Assembly (NCBI GenBank): GCA_017410455.1
Contig: JAFQQT010000005.1
Coordinates: 1 to 51,544 of the forward strand
DNA length: 51,544 nucleotides
Direction of reading: 5' to 3'
From: Clostridia bacterium
GTDB lineage: Bacteria > Bacillota > Clostridia > Christensenellales > Aristaeellaceae
Position 1 is the first letter of the stretch. Each line of letters starts with the position of its first letter. Positions 41,885-49,345 of the stretch are shown here, in pieces. The notes under the pieces were generated by a model. It was not told where the DNA came from, searched no databases, and worked only from the letters and a program-made list of their open reading frames with translations. Both the position numbers and the translations under genes were made by a program.

Positions 41885-42717
41885 AGACGATTGCGAGGTA
41901 TCTGGCGGCGCTGCTGGCGGTGGTCTGCTACGTGGCGGCGGCTGCGCTGGGGCTGTTCTGCTGCGTGACCACGGAGCGCTTCGCGCTGGAGGTGAACGGC
42001 ACCGGGGCGCTGCAGTTGATTCAGCAGCGGCACATCAACTATGCGGCCGCCACCCTGACGGAAACGTGGCAGCTCTCCGAAACGGTGCTTGCGCCGTGGA
42101 CGGAGGGCGCGGCCGTGCGTCAGGGTGCGGCTGTTGCCGCCTGGTGGGGCGCGCTGTGGCAGCAGGAGGACGCCAACGCGGCCATGCCCGCCTGGCTCAG
42201 CGCACAGGATGAGGCGGATCTGGTGGCGCAGGTGCGGGCGGACGAGGGCTTCATATCCCTGACGGAGGAGGCGCAGCGCCGCGCCATTGCCCGGGATGAG
42301 GTGGCCTACGCGCTGGACGAGGCCATCTGCGATGCGGTGACCCCCCTGCGGCGCAGCATCATCGCCATGGGGATTGAGCTGGTGCGCGGCGAGATTCCGC
42401 TGCCCCTGGTGCGCAGGGCTGCGCTGATTGGCGCCTGCGGCCTGGCGGCGGTGGCGCTGGTGCTGCTCATCATCGCCCGGAAAGCGGCGGGCAGCGCACT
42501 GCTCGCCACTGGCCTGATGATGGCGGCGCTGACCCTGCCCGTGTGGCTGGCGGATGTACCGGACATGCTGCACCAGCTGAACGGCATTGCCCTGCAGCAG
42601 GGGCGGAATGCGCTGGCCTGCATGGCGCTGCTGTGGTATGGCGCGGCGGCGGTGGCGGCGGTCATGGGGCTGCTGATCATCGGCGCGAAGACGGCGATCA
42701 GGGGGGAGAAGGCATGA
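41881..42717 (+). CDS. Membrane protein of unknown function
   Basis: Protein of 278 residues. Helix at about 8-30, then a long extracytoplasmic helical part (about 35-150, with LSAQDEADLVAQVRADEGFI and a run of Gln/Glu), then three helices (about 175-198, 203-225, 240-265). No family recognised; the layout (one helix, outside domain, three helices) resembles small sensor-like membrane proteins. The start at 41881 overlaps the stop of the 46-residue ORF, and its own stop overlaps the next start, so it sits inside a coupled run. Confidence 0.75.
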   Translation: MKTIARYLAALLAVVCYVAAAALGLFCCVTTERFALEVNGTGALQLIQQRHINYAAATLTETWQLSETVLAPWTEGAAVRQGAAVAAWWGALWQQEDANAAMPAWLSAQDEADLVAQVRADEGFISLTEEAQRRAIARDEVAYALDEAICDAVTPLRRSIIAMGIELVRGEIPLPLVRRAALIGACGLAAVALVLLIIARKAAGSALLATGLMMAALTLPVWLADVPDMLHQLNGIALQQGRNALACMALLWYGAAAVAAVMGLLIIGAKTAIRGEKA

Positions 42718-43463
42718 TCTTTGCGGCGCTCAAGCGGCGGAATGTGAACTGCACCCCCCGGGAGATCAACCATGTGACGGTGCGGTCGCGGCGTATCCTG
42801 CAGCCGCTGACGCTGGCGGTGGTGGCGGACCTCCACGACGGTCCCGCTGAGGACGTGCTGCCGGCTCTTCGGGGCTGCGACGCCATCCTCATCCCCGGCG
42901 ACCTGGTGGACCGCCACAGCGGCGGCTACGCCAACGCGCTGGCCTTCCTGGATGCGGCGGTGCAGATCGCCCCGGTGTTCTACGCCATCGGCAACCACGA
43001 GTGGAAGCACCCGGCCCACGGGGATTACTGGCCGCAGGTGCTCCGGCGGGATGTGACCGTGCTGGATGACCGGTTCGTGCCCTTTGGCGGGATCGTGCTG
43101 GGCGGCCTGTCGAGCCGGAAGAACCCGAAGGAGCCCGTGCCCTTTGTGGCGGAGATGGCCGCGCGGCCGGAGTTCCGCCTGCTGATGTGCCATCACCCGG
43201 AGTACTTCGCCCGGCATGTGAAAGCCCATGACATCGACCTGACGCTGGCCGGGCATGCCCACGGCGGGCAGGTGCGGCTGGGGCGGCAGGGCGTGTATGC
43301 GCCCGGGCAGGGGCTGCTGCCCCGGCTGACCAGCGGCTTCTACGAGGGCGGACGGCTGCTGGTGTCCCGCGGCATGACCAACGCCACCTGGGCGCCGCGC
43401 ATCCACTGCCCCTGCGAACTGATCATCCTGCATCTGGAGGGCGACAATGGACAAGGGGCTTGA
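42714..43463 (+). CDS. Metallophosphoesterase, YkuE-like
   Basis: Calcineurin-type phosphoesterase of 249 residues. Metal ligands in order: ADLHDG, PGDLVDRHS, IGNHEW, CHHPEYF and AGHAHGGQ, which are the five family motifs in which Asp/His/Asn bind two metals. Members close to YkuE act on membrane-linked phosphates such as UDP-sugar or lipid precursors; the substrate here is unknown. It starts with ATGA overlap with the membrane protein and ends 17 bases inside the IMPase gene, so the genes are coupled. No signal peptide or helix of its own. Confidence 0.9.
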   Translation: MIFAALKRRNVNCTPREINHVTVRSRRILQPLTLAVVADLHDGPAEDVLPALRGCDAILIPGDLVDRHSGGYANALAFLDAAVQIAPVFYAIGNHEWKHPAHGDYWPQVLRRDVTVLDDRFVPFGGIVLGGLSSRKNPKEPVPFVAEMAARPEFRLLMCHHPEYFARHVKAHDIDLTLAGHAHGGQVRLGRQGVYAPGQGLLPRLTSGFYEGGRLLVSRGMTNATWAPRIHCPCELIILHLEGDNGQGA

Positions 43464-44229
43464 CGGCATCCTGCGCAGAGCCGCGCGGCTGATGCTGGAT
43501 TTCGGGAACCCGCAGGTCTACGCAAAGGGCGGGCATGCGGACTTCGTCACCGAGGCGGATGTGGCGGTGCAGGCATTTCTGCTGGAGGAGCTGGCGAAGG
43601 CGTACCCCGGTGCGGCCTTCTTCGCCGAGGAGGCGGAGGGTCAAACCCTGGGCGACGGCCTGACCTTCATCATCGATCCCATCGACGGCACCACCAACTA
43701 CTTCCGCCACCGCCGCTGTTCGGCCATCTCCATCGGCGCGGTGGAGGGCAAAAAGCCTGTCTTCGGCGCGATCTACGATCCCTATCGGGACGAAATGTAC
43801 CATGCAGAGCGTGGCAAGGGCGCGTTCTGCGGCGATATGCGTCTGCAGGTGTCCGACACGCCCTTCGAGAAGGCGGTGATCGGCCTGGGCAGCGCGCCCT
43901 ACTACAGCGAGCTGTTCGAGCTGACGGGGCGGACGGTGGGCAGGCTCCTGCCGCAGATTGCGGACTTCCGTCGCACGGGCAGCGCCTGCATCGACCTGTG
44001 CGACGTGGCAGCCGGCCGCAGCGACGGCCACTTCGAATGGCGGCTGCAGCCCTGGGACTACTGCGCGGCGACGCTCATCGTCGAGGAGGCCGGCGGCAAA
44101 TGTGGAAACATCCTGGGCGGCGAGGTCGTCTATGACCGGGCGATGCCCCATCTGGCGGCCAATGCGCGGATCTTCGAACAGCTGCAAAGGGCGCTGCAGC
44201 GGGTCTGGAAGGAGCAGCATGAAGGCTGA
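43447..44229 (+). CDS. Inositol-monophosphatase-family phosphatase
   Basis: Mg2+-dependent phosphatase of 260 residues in the SuhB/IMPase family. Motifs: DFVTEADVAV near residue 35, FFAEEAEG, the core IDPIDGTTNYFRH, and WRLQPWDYCAATLIVEEAGGK at the C-terminal side. Typical substrates are inositol-1-phosphate, fructose-1,6-bisphosphate or 3'-phosphoadenosine-5'-phosphate; the sequence does not decide among them. Overlaps the upstream gene by 17 bases and the next by 11. Confidence 0.9.
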   Translation: MDKGLDGILRRAARLMLDFGNPQVYAKGGHADFVTEADVAVQAFLLEELAKAYPGAAFFAEEAEGQTLGDGLTFIIDPIDGTTNYFRHRRCSAISIGAVEGKKPVFGAIYDPYRDEMYHAERGKGAFCGDMRLQVSDTPFEKAVIGLGSAPYYSELFELTGRTVGRLLPQIADFRRTGSACIDLCDVAAGRSDGHFEWRLQPWDYCAATLIVEEAGGKCGNILGGEVVYDRAMPHLAANARIFEQLQRALQRVWKEQHEG

Positions 44230-44845
44230 AATGACGCAGTGGATCCAGTCGCGGATCGACCATGTGCTGACCCTCGAGCGGGATCATTCCTGTGTGACGG
44301 CTGCAGCGCTTGCGCAGAGCGCGACGAAACGCTGGAGCACACCGGGGAAGGCCTGGAGTACGCTGGGGCTGAACGTCTACGATCCCGTACCGCAGGAGCT
44401 GATGAACGGCAACTTCCGCCGGGGCCGCATCCTCCGCAGGCAGCCACAGGATATGCGCGATAAGTGGGAGTACGATCTGAACGAAGACGGAACCGTGCTC
44501 TGGGCGCGGCTGCATTGCAGCGAGTGGCTGCCCCGATGGGGCTATGAGGATAACCTCCTTGTCCCGTCGGTGGCGGGGAATGAGCTGACATACCTCAACT
44601 ACAGCCTGCGGGAAGGGTTGGCCCCGTGGTCGGACTATTTCCTCGTGTATCGCTTCGACGCGCAGGGGCGGCTGGAATGCCGTCTGCAGGGGGCTTTCCA
44701 TGAGGGCATGCGTCCCACGGCGGAGGTGCAGACCTTCCTATGGGAGGGTGATCGGCTGCTCCGGGTGCATGAGCATATCTCGCCTTCGGAGGAGCCTTCG
44801 TGGGAGGACATCGCGGCGCTGCGCATCCTCATCAACACCCAATGA
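44219..44845 (+). CDS. Protein of unknown function
   Basis: Soluble protein of 208 residues, no family recognised. It starts with a helical part (TQWIQSRIDHVLTLERDH), then a mixed alpha/beta region rich in Trp and Tyr (KWEYDLNEDG, WLPRWGYEDNLLVPS, PWSDYFLVYRFDAQGRLECRLQGAFHEG), with alternating strands that suggest a beta-sandwich or lipocalin-like sheet. Its ATG lies inside the IMPase gene (11-base overlap), with GGAGCAGC before it. Last gene of the uvrB-side run, ended by a strong terminator. Confidence 0.75.
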   Translation: MKAEMTQWIQSRIDHVLTLERDHSCVTAAALAQSATKRWSTPGKAWSTLGLNVYDPVPQELMNGNFRRGRILRRQPQDMRDKWEYDLNEDGTVLWARLHCSEWLPRWGYEDNLLVPSVAGNELTYLNYSLREGLAPWSDYFLVYRFDAQGRLECRLQGAFHEGMRPTAEVQTFLWEGDRLLRVHEHISPSEEPSWEDIAALRILINTQ

Positions 44846-44849
44846 AAGA

Positions 44850-44886
44850 CGGCCTGCTCCCTTCAATCGGGAACAGGCCGCTTTTA
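44850..44886 (+). terminator. Bidirectional terminator between convergent genes
   Basis: Stem CGGCCTGCTCCC (44850-44861) with GGGAACAGGCCG (44869-44880), one mismatch, tail CTTTTAT; the opposite strand has TCTTTC. Confidence 0.8.
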
Positions 44887-44892
44887 TGTGGC

Positions 44893-45987
44893 TCACTTGA
44901 ACAGCTTGGGCAGGAAGTTGTAGATGCAGCGGCGCCACACGCTCCAGTCGTGGCCGCCGGGGAAGAGCTGGCGCTCCATGTTCAGGCCCTTGTCCTGCAG
45001 CATGGCGTCGTCATCCACGAAGGACTGGAAGAAGTTGTCCTCCGTGCCCATGGCGCGGTAGAACACGCGGAAGCTCTCGTTGAACTTCGCCGCGTCCTCC
45101 AGCAGGGCCAGGTGCTTCTCCTCCACATTGCCCCTGTGGCGGAAGCTCAGGAAGCCGCTGAACACGCCCGCGTAGCCGAAGAGGTCGGGGTTGCTGAGGG
45201 TGACGATGCTGGTCTGGTAGCTGCCCATGCTCAGGCCGGCCATGGCGCGGTGCCACTTGTCCGTCAGCACGGGGAAGCGGGACTCGATGTAGGGGATCAG
45301 GTCGGTCAGCAGCACCTGGGGGAAGAGCATCCGCCCCATCTCGCGGGATGCGCCGCTCTGGGGCTGTGCCATGCCGCAGCCCATGACGATGATCATCTCT
45401 TCCATCCTGCCTTCGCTGAGGAGGTTATCGGCGATGCGGGCCAGATGCCCCTGATAGACCCAGCCGGTCTCGTTTTCGCCGTAGCCGTGCTGCAGGTAGA
45501 GCACGGGGTAGCGCTTCTGCGCGTCGTAGGTGGCCGGGAGGTACACCAGGCAGCTCTCGGTCTTGCCGGTGACGGTGGAGAAGTAGTAGTGCCGGGCGAC
45601 GGAGCCATGGGGGACGTCGTTGCGCAGCTGGTTCCAGTCCTCGCCGGGCACGGGCACGTCCACGAAGTTCATCGGGCGGCAGCAGCCGTAGCCGATGGGC
45701 AGGTAGGGGTTGAGCACGTCGCAGCCATCCACCTTGAGGAAGAAGTACTTGAAGCCGCGGCCGAGGTCCACCTCGCCCTCCCACATCTCGTCGCTCACGC
45801 GAGTGAGGGGCGTGACGTGGCCAAACTGGTCGATGGCCACCTCGCGGGCGTCGGGGGCCTTGATGTGGAAGCGCACCTTGCCGTCGGGAAGGATCTCCCA
45901 GCCCTGGTCGCCATCGCGGCCGGGTTCGCCGAAGTAGGGGTCGAAGGATACAGCGGTGTCCAGGGGCCAATTCGTATACATGCGCAT
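44893..45987 (-). CDS. Carbohydrate esterase, CE1/esterase D type
   Basis: Alpha/beta-hydrolase of 364 residues. Residues about 25-95 look like an E-set/CBM48 beta domain (KVRFHIKAPDAREVAIDQFG, MWEGEVDLGRGFKYFFLKVDG). The esterase domain has VYLPATYD, LYLQHGYGENETGWV, nucleophile Ser in AGLSMGSYQ and His in FPGGHDWSVWR, the plan of feruloyl or acetyl-xylan esterases of family CE1. No signal peptide, so it probably deacylates imported oligosaccharides, in line with the intracellular GH51 and GH31 enzymes. A candidate promoter lies about 50 bases upstream. Confidence 0.88.
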   Translation of the reverse strand: MRMYTNWPLDTAVSFDPYFGEPGRDGDQGWEILPDGKVRFHIKAPDAREVAIDQFGHVTPLTRVSDEMWEGEVDLGRGFKYFFLKVDGCDVLNPYLPIGYGCCRPMNFVDVPVPGEDWNQLRNDVPHGSVARHYYFSTVTGKTESCLVYLPATYDAQKRYPVLYLQHGYGENETGWVYQGHLARIADNLLSEGRMEEMIIVMGCGMAQPQSGASREMGRMLFPQVLLTDLIPYIESRFPVLTDKWHRAMAGLSMGSYQTSIVTLSNPDLFGYAGVFSGFLSFRHRGNVEEKHLALLEDAAKFNESFRVFYRAMGTEDNFFQSFVDDDAMLQDKGLNMERQLFPGGHDWSVWRRCIYNFLPKLFK

Positions 45988-46033
45988 ACCTCCGTTGTGC
46001 AGTTGATGGGGAACGGGTCGTTATCATAACTAT

Positions 46034-46062
46034 ATCACATCGCCGTGGGGTGTGCATGTCAA
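46034..46062 (-). promoter_or_regulatory. Candidate promoter of the CE1-type esterase gene
   Basis: On the minus strand TTGACA (46057-46062), 17 bases, TGTGAT (46034-46039). The -35 is perfect, the -10 weak. Confidence 0.4.
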
Positions 46063-46157
46063 AAATGGCACAGAAATACACAGATTTTGCCCGATTGCAA
46101 AAACGCTCCCTCCGCAGAGGAAGCGCCAGATCATTCAGTGATTGCAGAGCGTGCCGG

Positions 46158-46402
46158 TCAGCTGAGGGTCTCGTACATGCTGTACTCCACCATGCCCTGA
46201 ATGCCCTCCAGCCCGTCGGGGACGAGTTCCTTCACCATCAGGCAATCCGGGTGGGCAGGTAGTAAGGCTTGCTGCGGATCTCCTCCACAAGGCTGCGGAC
46301 GAGCCTGCCCTCCTCCGCGTTCTCGTGCTGGGTGAAGACCTGCTCCACCAGCTCCAGCGCGGAAATGAGGAATTCGGGCTTCATGGACGTGATCGCTCTC
46401 AT
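46158..46402 (-). pseudogene. Remnant of a GNAT acetyltransferase gene
   Basis: The frame from 46402 (GGAGGT before the ATG) gives 54 residues resembling the N-terminus of GNAT proteins (FLISALELVEQVF..., EEGRLVRSLVEEIRSKPYYLP) and stops at 46238. In another frame, starting just before that stop, comes DCLMVKELVPDGLEGIQGMVEYS, which resembles the usual GNAT C-terminus (ALELVPGALDGVSGTVEY, from memory). The middle of the domain with the acetyl-CoA loop is missing. A deletion with frameshift explains this best. It overlaps the UDG stop by 4 bases. A genuine 54-residue protein is the alternative. Confidence 0.55.
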
Positions 46403-46989
46403 GGGGTACCTCCGTAAATGTCCGGGTACAGGTTCAGTTCGGTCAGCTTGTCCCGCAGGCGCTGCATGTCCTCCCAGGCCTCGCGCTTCCTGGCGGGGTC
46501 GCGCAGCAGGGCGCTGGGGTGATAGGTGGGCAGGAACAGCACGCCCTTGCGCTCGAACCAGCGGCCCCGGTCGCGGGTGATGCGGATCTCGGGGCCGAGG
46601 ATGTTCTTTGCGGCGGTGGAACCCAGGAGCACAATCACCTGCGGGCGGATGAGGGCGGTCTGCATACGCAGGTGGATGCGGCAGGCGGCGGCCTCCTCCT
46701 CGGTGGGGACGCGGTTGTTCGGCGGGCGGCACTTGACGATGTTGCAGATATAGACCCGGTCGCGGGGGAGGGAGATGGCGGCGAGCATCCGGGTCAGCAG
46801 CTGCCCGGCAGGCCCGACGAAGGCCAGGCCCTCCTCATCCTCCACCTGCCCGGGGCCCTCGCCGATGAGCATCAGCGGGGCGCCGACGTCCCCCTGGCCG
46901 GGCACCTTGTTGCGGACGCCCTGATGGAGCGGGCACAGGGCGCAGGCGGCCACCTGATGGTGGAACAGCTCCCAGCTGATTTCGGGCAT
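46399..46989 (-). CDS. Uracil-DNA glycosylase, family 4
   Basis: Iron-sulfur uracil-DNA glycosylase of 196 residues that removes uracil from DNA. Four Cys for a 4Fe-4S cluster are at 16, 19, 87 and 103 (CALC, NIVKC, AAC). Catalytic-site motifs: GEGPGQVEDEEGLAFVGPAGQLL and, near the C-terminus, TYHPSALLR. The length and Cys spacing fit the family well. The start has a purine-rich site in front (CAAAGGAGG). Followed by the GNAT remnant with a 4-base overlap. Confidence 0.94.
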   Translation of the reverse strand: MPEISWELFHHQVAACALCPLHQGVRNKVPGQGDVGAPLMLIGEGPGQVEDEEGLAFVGPAGQLLTRMLAAISLPRDRVYICNIVKCRPPNNRVPTEEEAAACRIHLRMQTALIRPQVIVLLGSTAAKNILGPEIRITRDRGRWFERKGVLFLPTYHPSALLRDPARKREAWEDMQRLRDKLTELNLYPDIYGGTP

Positions 46990-47007
46990 GGTGCGGCCTC
47001 CTTTGTG

Positions 47008-47499
47008 TCACATGGGCATCTGCAGCAGCGTGAAGGTCTGGGCGATGTCGTTGACCAGCCAGTTCACCAGGCTGAACAGCAGCGCGAGGAGCACGAGGAT
47101 GAAGGCTGTGCCCAGGATGACCGCGCCGAAGTCCGCCAGGTTGGCCAGCAGCCGCCAGTTGTTGCGGCGGATCTCCGCCAGCTCCTCCTCGGTGAGCAGG
47201 TCTTCATCGTAGGGGAGGTCGGCGCTGTCCTCCCAGTCCTCGTCGGATTCGTCGAAGGAGCCGTATGCGCCGTCGTAGCCGAAGCGGGCGGAGTTGCCAT
47301 AGGGGATGACGGGGTCGGCGTAGAGGGCGTCCTCGTCCTCTGCGTCGGGCAGGAAGGCGTCGCCGTCGGGGGGGACGGCGTAGTCCTCCTCGGTGTAGAC
47401 GCGGTCGCCATCCTCGTCCACGGGGTAGGCGGTGACGGGCTCCTGCCGGAAGGTCGGCTGATAGGGCTGCTGGGGCCGCCGGTGGTCAAAATAGGTCAT
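47008..47499 (-). CDS. Acidic single-helix membrane protein of unknown function
   Basis: Protein of 163 residues. The first about 105 residues are very acidic and rich in Tyr, Asp, Glu and Pro (EEDYAVPPDGD, DESDEDWEDSADLPYDED), probably disordered; a basic patch (EIRRNNWRLL) precedes one transmembrane helix (about 125-148). No family recognised. The start has GGAGGCG before it. Lies 18 bases upstream of the UDG gene in the same direction and may be co-transcribed with it. Confidence 0.7.
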   Translation of the reverse strand: MTYFDHRRPQQPYQPTFRQEPVTAYPVDEDGDRVYTEEDYAVPPDGDAFLPDAEDEDALYADPVIPYGNSARFGYDGAYGSFDESDEDWEDSADLPYDEDLLTEEELAEIRRNNWRLLANLADFGAVILGTAFILVLLALLFSLVNWLVNDIAQTFTLLQMPM

Positions 47500-47562
47500 G
47501 GGGTCGCCTCCGGAAATGGTCTTTCCAATATAGAACGCATCAGCGCGGCGGATTCGTGCAGG

Positions 47563-48084
47563 TCAGACATAATCCAGCCAGGGCGCGTCGGGTTCCTCGC
47601 GGCCGGTGAGGGTACCCTCGGCACTCAGGCCGGGGAAGCCGCTCTGGCGCAGCGCCTCGTAGAGCACGATGGCCACGGAGTTGGACAGGTTCAGGCTCCG
47701 CGCCTCGGGGCGCATGGGGATGCGCACGCAGCGGTCATAGACGCGCTCCAGCAGGCTCTCGGGCAGGCCCCGGGTTTCGCAGCCGAAGACGAGGAAGTCC
47801 CCGTCCTGATAGGCGGCCTCGTGGTGCCCCCGGGGGGCCTTGGTGCTGGCGAAGTGCATGCGGGCGTGAGGGTGGGCGCGCAGGAAGGTCTCCACGTCCG
47901 GCCAGACGTGATATTCCATCAGGTGCCAGTAATCCAGCCCGGCGCGCTTGAGGTACCTGTCCGCCAGGGAGAAGCCCAGGGGCTCGATCAGGTGCAGCAC
48001 GCTGCCCGTGGCGGCGCAGGTGCGGGCGATGTTGCCGGTGTTCTGCGGGATCTCAGGATTCACCAGCACGATGTTCATGGCCAT
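47563..48084 (-). CDS. trmL: tRNA (cytidine/uridine-34 2'-O)-methyltransferase TrmL
   Basis: SPOUT-class methyltransferase of 173 residues that methylates the wobble ribose of tRNA-Leu. Motifs: IVLVNPEIPQNTGNIARTCAATG at the N-terminus, FGCETRGLP, and the trefoil-knot region RIPMRPEARSLNLSNSVAIVLYEALRQ. The ATG at 48084 with GGAGGTG 7 bases upstream gives the family's start; codons further up lie in the promoter. Confidence 0.95.
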   Translation of the reverse strand: MAMNIVLVNPEIPQNTGNIARTCAATGSVLHLIEPLGFSLADRYLKRAGLDYWHLMEYHVWPDVETFLRAHPHARMHFASTKAPRGHHEAAYQDGDFLVFGCETRGLPESLLERVYDRCVRIPMRPEARSLNLSNSVAIVLYEALRQSGFPGLSAEGTLTGREEPDAPWLDYV

Positions 48085-48104
48085 GGGCTCCACCTCCTGC
48101 AGAT

Positions 48105-48133
48105 ATTTTACCATCGCAGCCGCCGTTTTGCAA
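48105..48133 (-). promoter_or_regulatory. Promoter of trmL
   Basis: On the minus strand TTGCAA (48128-48133), 17 bases, TAAAAT (48105-48110), 20 bases before the ATG. Confidence 0.6.
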
Positions 48134-48176
48134 GGGCTGATGGGGGATGGAATCGCGCGCTTCATCCGTTATATGG

Positions 48177-48206
48177 TTGACAGGCGCGAAACGCCTGGTA
48201 TATACT
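48177..48206 (+). promoter_or_regulatory. Promoter of the YARHG gene
   Basis: TTGACA (48177-48182), 18 bases, TATACT (48201-48206). The spacer holds a small dyad GGCG-CGAAA-CGCC. Confidence 0.7.
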
Positions 48207-48237
48207 GAAAAGGAGCAGAACGATGAGGAGGGGGAGC

Positions 48238-49140
48238 ATGAAAAAAGCGTTGCTGAGCGTTGCGCTGACGCTGCTGGCCCTGCTGATGATGACCCCTGCG
48301 CTGGCGGACCGCATGTATGTGCTGCCGGAGAGCGATCAGCGCAGGCTGACATGGGAAGAGGTGGCCGAGTGGGACTATGAGTCCCTGGGCTATGCGTACA
48401 ACGAGATCTTCGCCCGCCACGGGTATTGCTTCGAGGCTGGCAAGGCCTACGATAACTATTTCCGCGCCATGCCCTGGTACACCCCGAACGCGGATCCCCG
48501 CAACCAGGTGGCCTGCTACCCGAAGCTGACGAGCGTGGAATGGTACAATGTGGAGCTGATCAAACAGGTGCGCGCCGCCAAGAAGGACGATGACAGCGGC
48601 CGGTCCATCTGGGACAGCTTCTCCACCGGCTTTGACGCCCTGCAGGGCTTCAGCTACGTCCGCCTGCGCAGCGGGCAGAAGCTGGCCGTCTACACCGCGC
48701 CGGATGACGACTCGGTGCGCGGCGCGGAGGGCAAGGCCGTCGCCTCCACCAATGGCGCCATCTACGCCGCAGGCTGGGAGGGCGACTGGCTGCTGGTCAT
48801 GTACGAGACCAACGCCGGCGCTGTGCGCGTGGGCTATATCAACGGCAACAAGGTGCGCGGCGGCGTCCCGCTGGACACCAGCCTCCGCTTTGATCACTGC
48901 GCTGCCACGGTTTTGGCGGCCTGCTGCCTGACCGACGATCCGGCCACCTGCAGCACCACCATCGTGCAGCTCAGGCCCGGCGCGCAGGTGACCTGGCTGA
49001 CCCGCTTCTACAACAACACCGCCTGGGACTATGTGGAAGTGACCGTGGATGGCCAGACTGCCCGGGGCTTCGTGCCCGTTGGCTGCCTCTCCATTTCCTA
49101 CGGCGCAGACCCCCTGGAGCAGATCAGCACCGGGTACTGA
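48238..49140 (+). CDS. Secreted YARHG-domain protein
   Basis: Exported protein of 300 residues. Signal peptide of about 23 residues (MKKALLS..., cleavage near ALA-DR), then a YARHG domain (about 35-110): YAYNEIFARHGYCFEAGKAYDNYF and MPWYTPN match the name-giving motif. The rest (about 130-295) is beta-rich, with two likely SH3-like folds (YVRLRSGQKLAVYTAP and VTWLTRFYNNTAWDYVEVTVDG). YARHG domains are extracellular and of unknown ligand. Start ATG at 48238 with GGAGGGGGAG before it. Confidence 0.85.
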   Translation: MKKALLSVALTLLALLMMTPALADRMYVLPESDQRRLTWEEVAEWDYESLGYAYNEIFARHGYCFEAGKAYDNYFRAMPWYTPNADPRNQVACYPKLTSVEWYNVELIKQVRAAKKDDDSGRSIWDSFSTGFDALQGFSYVRLRSGQKLAVYTAPDDDSVRGAEGKAVASTNGAIYAAGWEGDWLLVMYETNAGAVRVGYINGNKVRGGVPLDTSLRFDHCAATVLAACCLTDDPATCSTTIVQLRPGAQVTWLTRFYNNTAWDYVEVTVDGQTARGFVPVGCLSISYGADPLEQISTGY

Positions 49141-49218
49141 ACCGCATGATGTGCGGCGCTTCCGGGAAGGATGAACAGCGCCGCAGAAAATATTCTTGCG
49201 AAAATCCCCCGTCACCCC

Positions 49219-49247
49219 TTGACAAAGCGGGCCGACGGGGGTATATT
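49219..49247 (+). promoter_or_regulatory. SigA promoter of the hrcA-grpE-dnaK operon
   Basis: TTGACA (49219-49224), exactly 17 bases, TATATT (49242-49247). RNA start expected near 49254, just before the CIRCE element. Confidence 0.9.
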
Positions 49248-49258
49248 ATCAACTGTGA

Positions 49259-49285
49259 TTAGCACTCACTCCGGGCGAGTGCTAA
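49259..49285 (+). promoter_or_regulatory. CIRCE element (HrcA operator)
   Basis: Perfect TTAGCACTC-N9-GAGTGCTAA, the conserved heat-shock operator. It sits between the promoter and hrcA, so HrcA represses its own operon. Confidence 0.97.
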
Positions 49286-49345
49286 CAATGCGAAATGTGG
49301 CCGCTATCTTGCCAGCGACCACAAAACAGCAGAGGAGGTGCAGGC

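Noticed and set aside
43958-44218. N-terminal extension of the gene ending at 44845
   Set aside because: The frame opens inside the IMPase gene, but codons before 44219 give Arg/Ser/Ala-rich shadow sequence. The ATG at 44219 has a ribosome site.
46061-46157. Extra small gene between the GNAT remnant and the esterase promoter
   Set aside because: Only a short plus-strand frame without ribosome site or family resemblance; probably non-coding.
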